Assembly (NCBI GenBank): GCA_016282745.1
Contig: JAEELL010000058.1
Location: 1 to 48,915 of the forward strand
DNA length: 48,915 nt
Direction: 5' to 3'
DNA from: Lachnospiraceae bacterium
GTDB lineage: Bacteria > Bacillota > Clostridia > Lachnospirales > Lachnospiraceae
Shown: one piece after another, positions 42,939 through 48,915 of the stretch
Layout: the number at the start of each line of letters is the position of its first letter
Numbering within the stretch: the first letter of the stretch is position 1
Translations under genes and position numbers: made by a program
Notes under the pieces: generated by a model
Seen by the model: the letters and a program-made list of their open reading frames with translations, nothing else
Databases searched by the model: none
Told to the model about the DNA's origin: nothing

Positions 42939-44655
42939 CGTTCTTTATTAGTTCCTTATACATTTTCAATGCTTTATTATAAATTGTTTTCAATGCCTCA
43001 GATGTACATGTAGCTCCACTCACTGCATCTGCTTCATCTACGCCTACACGAAGTATCTTGCCAAGCATTCCTTCCTCTTTATTTGTTCCTTTTACCGCCT
43101 TTTCACAATAGAATCTGTTAGACTCACTGCCACAGGATATGATTTGAATATCTGCAACTGCGTCATTTTCAAATATTACATTTGCAAACAATTCATAATC
43201 ATCAAAATCATAATCACCATACTCATCTTCCATCGCGTAAACCCATGCTGAAGTTTGAATCACTTGCTTTTTACCACTCTCCCCACTTTCTTCCCACTGT
43301 GTTGTTTCTTCAACGGTTGGGATTTCAGTTTCGGAAGTTTCCTCAGCATTGCTCACCGTTTCATCGCATCCCTGTGCCATTTTTATCGCATTTACAAAAA
43401 TATTTTTTAATGCAACAGACGAACAAGTTGCCCCACTGACTGCACTTAATCCATTGACGGATTGCTTTTCAAGCAGTTGATCAATAACTCCTTTGCTGCC
43501 ATTTCTTCCATTTGCCGCCCATTGGTAATATTTTTTATTACTCTCAGCATCCGAGCTAATATTAGATATGGATATCAGCTTTCCATTATAAAAAGTAACC
43601 TCCCCGGTAAGATGATACGGGGAAAACTCTTCATTATCATCGGGCGCACATACTACTGTCACGGTATATGTCCCATCCTTTATAGCACTTTCTGTTTCTA
43701 TTTCTTCATTTTCAATAAAACTTTCACTCTCGTTTGTGTCAGGCTCTGTCTTTACGGGTTTATTCTTTACAAGCCCACCATTTGCTTCTATCGCTTTATT
43801 TAAAGCGTCCACAAAAGCATCCTTTATAGCATTGGAAGAATATGTTGCTCCGCTGACAGAATCCACATCAGCGTTCTGTTTTTTTAATATCTTCTTAATT
43901 GTAGGTTTCCACGCCTTCTGACAGTACGGTACATTTTCACTGTCTTCATTATCTATTAATTCCAAATCAGTTATCGCAACTGCCTTTCCTTTAAGAAATT
44001 TCACCTTCAGTTTCACAGTGTACCCAAACTTCTCACAAGCAGCCTCCCCTTCAAACGTGCCATCTGCCGGCGTTCCGCTTTTCAATGGTTTAGCCTTTTT
44101 TTTACGCTCTTTAAACTTATTTTTCTCTTTATAAACAGTCGCATTCGGCTTTCCACTCGCTTTGTTCAATGCACTTATAACCGCATTTTTTATTCCATTC
44201 GAAGAATATGTTGCTCCACTAACAGTATCTACATTTGGTGATTGCGCTTTTAAAATACGTGGTATTATTTTTTCTGCAGATTTGTAATATGATTCTGTTT
44301 CACTGCTATGATCTGTCACTTCAATACAATCTATTTTTTCACTTTTGATAGTTACCAGGACTTTTATTATTCCGCCATACCCTTTAGCCTCTCCATAATA
44401 AACCCCGTCCTTATATTTTCCATTTTCAGTAAATATTTCATTCTTTATTTTAGGAGTACTGACTCCTTTTTTATTCGCTTCCACTTTTCTTCTTTGCTTG
44501 TTTTGTGTTACCGCTTCCTGTCCCATTACCTCTGCGTGGAGTTTTGGCAATTCAGGATATTGTAAATCCGGAATATTTTTTCTCACTCCCACTATAACAG
44601 CCAACAAACACAAAACAGAAGGAATCAAAAATATCATTCTCTTTATTTTGTTCAT
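42910..44655 (-). CDS. Four-domain FMN-binding (flavinylated) exported protein
   Basis: A 581-residue protein with an uncleaved anchor (about residues 7-24) and four FMN_bind domains ending at SGAT 146-149, 268-271, 407-410 and 546-549 (VDTVSGAT, VDSVSGAT, LSAVSGAT, ADAVSGAT). Each Thr can take FMN through a phosphoester made by ApbE. The third domain has Ser in place of the usual Asp before the motif. Low-complexity linkers (Glu/Thr-rich near 305-325 and 430-465) separate domains. GGAG lies 6 nt before the ATG at 44655; earlier starts lack an SD. It resembles PplA-like extracellular electron-transfer proteins, but with four sites rather than two. Confidence 0.88.
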   Translation of the reverse strand: MNKIKRMIFLIPSVLCLLAVIVGVRKNIPDLQYPELPKLHAEVMGQEAVTQNKQRRKVEANKKGVSTPKIKNEIFTENGKYKDGVYYGEAKGYGGIIKVLVTIKSEKIDCIEVTDHSSETESYYKSAEKIIPRILKAQSPNVDTVSGATYSSNGIKNAVISALNKASGKPNATVYKEKNKFKERKKKAKPLKSGTPADGTFEGEAACEKFGYTVKLKVKFLKGKAVAITDLELIDNEDSENVPYCQKAWKPTIKKILKKQNADVDSVSGATYSSNAIKDAFVDALNKAIEANGGLVKNKPVKTEPDTNESESFIENEEIETESAIKDGTYTVTVVCAPDDNEEFSPYHLTGEVTFYNGKLISISNISSDAESNKKYYQWAANGRNGSKGVIDQLLEKQSVNGLSAVSGATCSSVALKNIFVNAIKMAQGCDETVSNAEETSETEIPTVEETTQWEESGESGKKQVIQTSAWVYAMEDEYGDYDFDDYELFANVIFENDAVADIQIISCGSESNRFYCEKAVKGTNKEEGMLGKILRVGVDEADAVSGATCTSEALKTIYNKALKMYKELIKNDENVYGEND

Positions 44656-44828
44656 GTTTTCTCCGACTATATTCCTTTGTCCTGCATCCATTTAAGACTC
44701 CCCTCGAGTCTTGTTGCTCACCACTTATCACATATGTGCTTGAAGTGGGAGTCATCTCGCATCTAATATAAACTGCGACTTACATCATGTGTAAATCGCA
44801 GTTTAATCTATCCAGCTATTTTCTTCCA
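44656..44828 (-). promoter_or_regulatory. Structured leader of the FMN-protein operon, and terminator of the upstream gene
   Basis: Reading the minus strand, a hairpin AAACTGCGA/TCGCAGTTT (44770-44804) ends the Tp47-like gene. A second region follows: AAGACTC (44694-44700) can pair with GAGTCTT (44706-44712), or its GACTCCC (44696-44702) with GGGAGTC (44747-44753), and CCACTT (44721-44726) with AAGTGG (44743-44748). The last two overlap and exclude each other. Such alternatives are typical of attenuators or riboswitches, but I match no known class. Confidence 0.45.
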
Positions 44829-46919
44829 CTATTTTATCGGTACTTTTTTAATTGCAGACCATTCACCATATTTCTTTGTTTTACCCGCAAGTTTATAAGC
44901 TCTTGCCCTTACAAAAAGATTTTTCTTCCCTTTAATTTTCTTCGAAGAAATATTCAAATTCACCTTGACTGTTGTCTTAGTTAATATTGCACCTTTATTA
45001 TTCTTTGCTTCTTTCTTGGATTTGTAAATGCGTATTTCATATCCATTCACATCAGATACCTTCTTCAAAACAAGAGAGAGTTTCTTTGTGTTTTTCTTTT
45101 TCTTATTTATCTTTTTGACAACCGCTTTTCCAACTGTCACCTCTTTAGCCGTTGTTGTCATTTTTTGAGCTGCTGTCTCTGCCTGTTTTGTCGTTCCTGC
45201 CTGCGCTGTTGTCTCTGCCTGTTTTGTTGTTCCTGCCTGCGCTGTTGTCTCTGTCTGCGCTGTTGTTCCTGCTTGTGCTGTTGTCTCTGTCTGTGCTGTT
45301 GTCTCTGTCTGCGCTGTTGTCTCTGTCTGTGCTGTTGTCTCTGTCTGTGCTGTTGTTTCAATTTCGCTTGTTACATTTTGTGCAACAACATCTACTGATG
45401 CATCCTGATAGTTATCACATGTTATTGTCAATTTATACTTTGTTCCAACGACAGGTTCCTCATCAAGAACAATTTCCGTTTTAGTGAGATCTCCGCTTGA
45501 TAACACGGTTGTCATACGACCCTGGCTATACGACAGCGAATATGTTGGGTTTTCAAGTTCCCCAACTGCCTTGTCCATTTCAATCAAAAGTTTATTTCCC
45601 GTTAAAGACGCTGCAATTTCGTACATTCCATAATTATTCTTAACTGCAGCCTTGATATTTTTAATCATATTCAAAGCTTCTACAGAAGATGCTGTTTTTT
45701 CATCGGCCATATTCTTTGCATCCTGAACAATTTTACTCAATTCTTCATTGTCAGCATTTTCAAGAACAGCTTTCCCCTTCGACACCCATTTTTCCAATTC
45801 CTGAACCTGATTATCAGAAATAGGTGTTGCTACCGTTCTTGTAATATCTGCATAATTAGAACTTGAAATAGATACAGTATAAGAAATTCCATCCGCCATC
45901 TCACTTTCAAGTGCGACTGTTCCATTTATTATTTCAGCATTTGATGCAAGACCTCCCGATACTGAAACTCTGACATTTTCCAAATCTGCAGGTACTCCGC
46001 TCACACTTAAAGTAGCATCATTATTTGTACCAATCACAAGTCCGCTTGTGTCACCCTCGTAATATTTAGGCAGTTCAATTTCACAAGGTACAGCAAAAAC
46101 TCCGCTGTCTGTAATTACGTCAACATCTGTGATTGTCGCTCCATTCATATCAAACTGATAGAACTCTCCGCCTGAACCATGTCCTCTCTTGAGTCCTCTT
46201 CCATTTTTTACTGACCATGCCACCTCAACACACTGAGTTTTTGTAGCGAACCAGAGATTTTCAAGACAAGTCATTCCAAAACTTTTACTGTCACTGGTTT
46301 TAAAAATCACTCCATAAATCGTGAACGGTACATATTCATTTTCACCAACATGAATACCGACCGGTTCTTTTAAATTGAAACCGCTTAAGTTAATCTGATA
46401 GTCTCCGTATCTCCCACTGAGTGTCAATCCGTCAATTCCAAGATACTCATTCGAATATCCGGTATCCTGCATTTTGGAAAACTTATATTCCCCGCTCTCA
46501 TTTATTGTTAAAACGCTGTAATACTCAGGTTTGGTTTCGAGCACTGTATACTCATAAGCATTGTCTGATGACGTTTGAACCTTCTCAATTTCCTCTGCTT
46601 TTACGGCAACCGGAATCGTAACTCCCATAATGTATTTGTCATTATTGTAAGTTCCTTTTGCCAATCCGGTTGTGGCTTTAAATTTATTAGTTGTAGCTGT
46701 GGATACCGCATCAACACCTTCTTCAACTTCCCAGTACGCTGCATCCGTAACGCTATAACTTTCATAAAAATCACTGTATGGTACGTTCATGGTAACATAA
46801 ACATATCCATCATTATTTTTTTCTTCACCTCTTACCGTCGACATAGCCGGTGTTCCTAAAATCATAGAAAAAGCCAACATTATTGCATTCGCTTTTTTTA
46901 ATAAACTACTTTTAATCAT
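44829..46919 (-). CDS. Tp47-like secreted protein with Thr/Gln repeats and a C-terminal beta-domain
   Basis: A 696-residue protein with a signal peptide (about residues 1-31). The region after it, VYVTMNVPYSDFYESY then VDAVSTATTNKFKATTGL, resembles the N-terminal part of Tp47-type penicillin-binding/carboxypeptidase lipoproteins, also found in Clostridia. Tandem TETTAQ/AGTTAQ/AETTAQ repeats (about 515-575) link to a Lys-rich fibronectin-like domain. GGAGG precedes the ATG. Two iron-box-like sites lie upstream (46954 and 47045), so it is probably induced when iron is low. I cannot say whether it binds metal, haem or cell wall. Confidence 0.65.
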   Translation of the reverse strand: MIKSSLLKKANAIMLAFSMILGTPAMSTVRGEEKNNDGYVYVTMNVPYSDFYESYSVTDAAYWEVEEGVDAVSTATTNKFKATTGLAKGTYNNDKYIMGVTIPVAVKAEEIEKVQTSSDNAYEYTVLETKPEYYSVLTINESGEYKFSKMQDTGYSNEYLGIDGLTLSGRYGDYQINLSGFNLKEPVGIHVGENEYVPFTIYGVIFKTSDSKSFGMTCLENLWFATKTQCVEVAWSVKNGRGLKRGHGSGGEFYQFDMNGATITDVDVITDSGVFAVPCEIELPKYYEGDTSGLVIGTNNDATLSVSGVPADLENVRVSVSGGLASNAEIINGTVALESEMADGISYTVSISSSNYADITRTVATPISDNQVQELEKWVSKGKAVLENADNEELSKIVQDAKNMADEKTASSVEALNMIKNIKAAVKNNYGMYEIAASLTGNKLLIEMDKAVGELENPTYSLSYSQGRMTTVLSSGDLTKTEIVLDEEPVVGTKYKLTITCDNYQDASVDVVAQNVTSEIETTAQTETTAQTETTAQTETTAQTETTAQAGTTAQTETTAQAGTTKQAETTAQAGTTKQAETAAQKMTTTAKEVTVGKAVVKKINKKKKNTKKLSLVLKKVSDVNGYEIRIYKSKKEAKNNKGAILTKTTVKVNLNISSKKIKGKKNLFVRARAYKLAGKTKKYGEWSAIKKVPIK

Positions 46920-46953
46920 TATTTCCTCCTTGCCATAAATATAATAGTAAAAT

Positions 46954-47060
46954 GTTAGTTGTGACTAACCTACTTTCAAAAAAAATAGGTTACTTCGCAT
47001 ATGTATGATGGTGTCTACGTAAGGCTCTAATTTATCCAAAGTAAGTTAGAAGCTCCTAAC
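46954..47060 (-). promoter_or_regulatory. Two iron boxes upstream of the Tp47-like gene
   Basis: GTTAGTTGTGACTAAC (46954-46969) and GTTAGAAGCTCCTAAC (47045-47060). Both have exact 5-bp arms GTTAG and CTAAC and a 6-nt spacer. They lie about 35 and 130 bp before the start codon and could flank a promoter or act as a pair. Confidence 0.7.
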
Positions 47061-47104
47061 TCAAGTTAGATTACCACGCCTTCTCATTTCTGTCAAGCAT
47101 TTTT

Positions 47105-47176
47105 ATCTATTCGATTTTTTATTTTTTTATCTGTTCGATTTTTTATTTTTTATCTGCTCGATTTTTTATTTTTTAG
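47105..47176. repeat. Three direct repeats at the 3' end of apbE
   Basis: ATCTATTCGATTTTTTATTT, ATCTGTTCGATTTTTTATTT and ATCTGCTCGATTTTTTATTT start at 47105, 47129 and 47152, with periods of 24 and 23 bp. The last copy overlaps the apbE stop codon. Confidence 0.75.
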
Positions 47177-48212
47177 CAACATCAATTTTTCTGTCTGAAG
47201 AAAACAAACTTTCTATTCCCTCTGTGATTGTGACGTCTCCGTTTTCTTCAACTAAAATCACATCAAAATTATCCTTGATGCCATACTGCTTCCAATACTC
47301 TATTGCTTTTTCTTTTCCCATAACAAATAATGCCGTTGACAATCCATCCGCTTTTGTTCCGTCATCACTCACAATTGTAACACTCGCCAATCCTGACTTG
47401 GCCGGATATCCGGTTTTCGGATCTAAAATATGGTGATATTGCTCTCCGTCTTTTTCAAAAAATCTTTCATATCCTCCGGATGTTATTACCGCCTTATTCT
47501 TCACGTTAAGAATGCCCACATATTCTTCATTTCCAAAAGGATCTTCTATCCCAACTTTAAAACTATCACCATTCGGTTTCTTTCCATAAGTTTGAACATT
47601 TCCGCCAAGAGACACAATTCCCCCTGTCAAATCATTTTTTTTAAATATTTCCATAATACATTGTGATGTATATCCTTTTGCAATCCCACCGAAATCAATC
47701 TTCATTCCTTCGGGAACAGAAATAAATTTCTGCTTTTTATCGTACTCTATTTTTTCTGTTCCAATCAATTTCAATAGTTCATCTATTTTTTTCTGATTCG
47801 GAACGTTGTACTTTTGGTTTGTAAACCCCCATTCAACCATCAACGGATATACTGTAATATCAAAACTGCCTTCGGTATTTTTGTAAATCTGAGACGCCGT
47901 TTCAAACAGATATGCCGTTTCATCAGAAATAATTTCCGAACCATTATCATTTAAAATAGTGACTTCACTGTTTTTGTTTCCAACACTAAACATATCATCA
48001 AGTCTCTGTATTTCATCCACCGCTTCATCAATTGCATCTTTTGCATTTTCACCGTAAGCTGTGAGTGTCATATACGTGTCCATAGCAAAAACATCTCTGG
48101 TTTCTTCACTTATTTTACCATTGTTCATTATTCCGTTATTATCCCTGCATCCACACAAAGAAGCTGCAGTTATTATCATTAACATTACTATATATTTTTT
48201 TAATTTCATCAT
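47166..48212 (-). CDS. apbE: ApbE family FAD:protein FMN transferase, lipoprotein
   Basis: A 348-residue protein with a signal peptide ending in the lipobox LCGC, so it sits lipid-anchored outside the membrane. Family motifs are FGGIAKGYTSQCIMEIFKK (split), YHHILDPKTGYP, and SDDGTKADGLSTALF with the metal-binding Asp. ApbE moves FMN from FAD to the Thr of SGAT motifs in exported proteins, so the two FMN-binding proteins of this island are the expected targets. The start may be 48212 or 48209. It lies 28 bp after the Gx transporter gene and is transcribed away from the iron boxes. Confidence 0.92.
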   Translation of the reverse strand: MMKLKKYIVMLMIITAASLCGCRDNNGIMNNGKISEETRDVFAMDTYMTLTAYGENAKDAIDEAVDEIQRLDDMFSVGNKNSEVTILNDNGSEIISDETAYLFETASQIYKNTEGSFDITVYPLMVEWGFTNQKYNVPNQKKIDELLKLIGTEKIEYDKKQKFISVPEGMKIDFGGIAKGYTSQCIMEIFKKNDLTGGIVSLGGNVQTYGKKPNGDSFKVGIEDPFGNEEYVGILNVKNKAVITSGGYERFFEKDGEQYHHILDPKTGYPAKSGLASVTIVSDDGTKADGLSTALFVMGKEKAIEYWKQYGIKDNFDVILVEENGDVTITEGIESLFSSDRKIDVAKK

Positions 48213-48240
48213 TCTCCATCCTAATTCCGCGCACTTATTT

Positions 48241-48753
48241 TCACTTGAATTGTCTTGGTAATCTTTTTATAACTTCAGCTGATAATATACCAATAGCAAC
48301 TCCGGCAAATACACCCGTTATCCACAAAACTAAGAGATAATACAATATTGCATTTGTATTCATCACAACCATCGCAACGATAATCTGCCCAACATTGTGG
48401 GAAATTCCACCTGCGACACTGACTGTAGTCATACCGACTTTTTTGGTTTTTTTCAGCAAAATCATTACTATGCCACTCAGTATTCCACCCGCCAGACTGT
48501 ACGCTATTGAAAAAAGATTTCCAAAAGTAAACCCTACAAGAAAAATCCTAATGACATTAATAATAATTGCCTCTTTTTCATCCAGCCTATATAGTGCCAC
48601 CATAACAACTATATTTGTCAGTCCCAACTTCATACCCGGTACCATAACACCAATAGGTATTTGACTTTCAATAAAAGATAACACCATTGCCAAAGCCACC
48701 AACAATGCCCGTATTGCTATTTTTCTCGCACTGATATTTTCTTCATTTTCCAT
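48241..48753 (-). CDS. Gx transporter family protein (heptaprenyl-diphosphate-synthase component I-like)
   Basis: A 170-residue protein with about five transmembrane helices. Motifs ARKIAIRALLVALAMVLSFIE (split) and PGMKLGLTNIVVM match the Gx transporter family, related to ECF S-components. Its members lie beside ApbE and FMN-binding genes, and one is the EetB component of flavin-based electron transfer, which may aid supply of flavin or quinone. Co-transcription with apbE supports that here. The role in transport is inference; the family name is not based on a proven substrate. Confidence 0.75.
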   Translation of the reverse strand: MENEENISARKIAIRALLVALAMVLSFIESQIPIGVMVPGMKLGLTNIVVMVALYRLDEKEAIIINVIRIFLVGFTFGNLFSIAYSLAGGILSGIVMILLKKTKKVGMTTVSVAGGISHNVGQIIVAMVVMNTNAILYYLLVLWITGVFAGVAIGILSAEVIKRLPRQFK

Positions 48754-48915
48754 TTAACCTTCTCCTGTGCACTTATATTCAAGAACGCCTCAGCGTTCTT
48801 GCTGCGAAATGCGCGTCAGTCATGAGATAATTTACTCTGTAAGTTATCTCATGCTGACATTTTCATCTGCGCATTTCTGCAATCCGCCGGAGGCTTATAA
48901 CTGAGAAGGAGATTG
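48754..48915. repeat. Nested long palindromes upstream of the Gx gene
   Basis: Hairpin 1: CAAGAACGC (48780-48788) with GCGTTCTTG (48793-48801). Hairpin 2: GAAATGCGC (48806-48814) with GCGCATTTC (48869-48877), enclosing GTCAG(T)CATGAGATAA (48815-48830) with TTATCTCATG CTGAC (48844-48858), and an inner TTAC/GTAA with a TCT loop. The words TCTGTAAGTTATC and GCTGACATTTTCA recur exactly near 15708 and 15785. This looks like a dispersed REP-like element; any gene upstream is outside the window. Confidence 0.65.

Noticed and set aside
44656-44828. FMN riboswitch
   Set aside because: The conserved FMN aptamer core is not present, although the downstream genes use FMN.
45152-45484. A Leu/Ser-rich protein on the plus strand
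   Set aside because: It is the antisense of the TETTAQ repeats of the Tp47-like gene, so repetitive codons create open shadow frames on both strands.

Overview
The window looks like chromosome from an anaerobic low-GC Firmicute, most likely a Lachnospiraceae (Butyrivibrio/Roseburia/Eubacterium-like). This rests on strong purine-rich Shine-Dalgarno sequences, AT-rich codons, families typical of that group (DUF3793, DUF6110, FeoB-associated Cys-rich protein, Gx transporter, NusG-II protein, secreted proteins with Lys-rich beta-domains) and c-di-GMP proteins with large N-terminal membrane domains. No rRNA, tRNA, prophage or CRISPR array was seen. Most genes are on the minus strand.

Layout. 1-3140: a remnant type I restriction locus (small HTH protein plus frameshifted HsdR start), then a four-gene minus-strand operon with a PD-(D/E)XK-like protein, two HNH-like proteins and an unknown protein. 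3500-5200: three small secreted or membrane proteins, one of which seems to have lost its ATG. 5200-9140: a 64-bp repeat locus, then an autoregulated YtrA-type GntR/ABC operon ending in a strong terminator. 9149-11819: two HD-GYP proteins. 11960-12540: a G-run cluster and a seven-unit, strictly 64-bp-period palindromic array. 12618-20606: YfhO-family protein, PIG-L deacetylase and two ABC exporter half-transporters. 20832-26366: TMEM175 remnant beside an IS3-like end, NusG-II protein, a large secreted protein, a lipoprotein and a GGDEF protein.

26539-48753 is a metal and redox island. I read a DtxR-like binding-site consensus, GTTAG-N6-CTAAC, at six positions (seven with a weaker tandem site). 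They lie before a DUF6110/P-type ATPase/ZIP operon, an eight-gene operon (HMA protein, DUF3793, two ABC half-transporters, flavodoxin, MacB-type ATPase and permease, methyltransferase), feoB, feoA and a Tp47-like surface protein. A DtxR-family regulator gene sits among them. Next to feoAB is a flavin-based extracytosolic electron-transfer set: a four-domain FMN-binding protein, a single FMN-binding protein, a NapH-like Fe-S membrane protein, the ApbE flavin transferase and a Gx transporter.

My working reading is that electrons pass through the Fe-S membrane protein to covalently flavinylated extracytosolic domains that reduce ferric iron, and that FeoAB imports the Fe2+. The surrounding operons would handle chelated metal, export and intracellular redox. 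The gene content and binding sites are read from sequence; the ferric-reductase role is inference.
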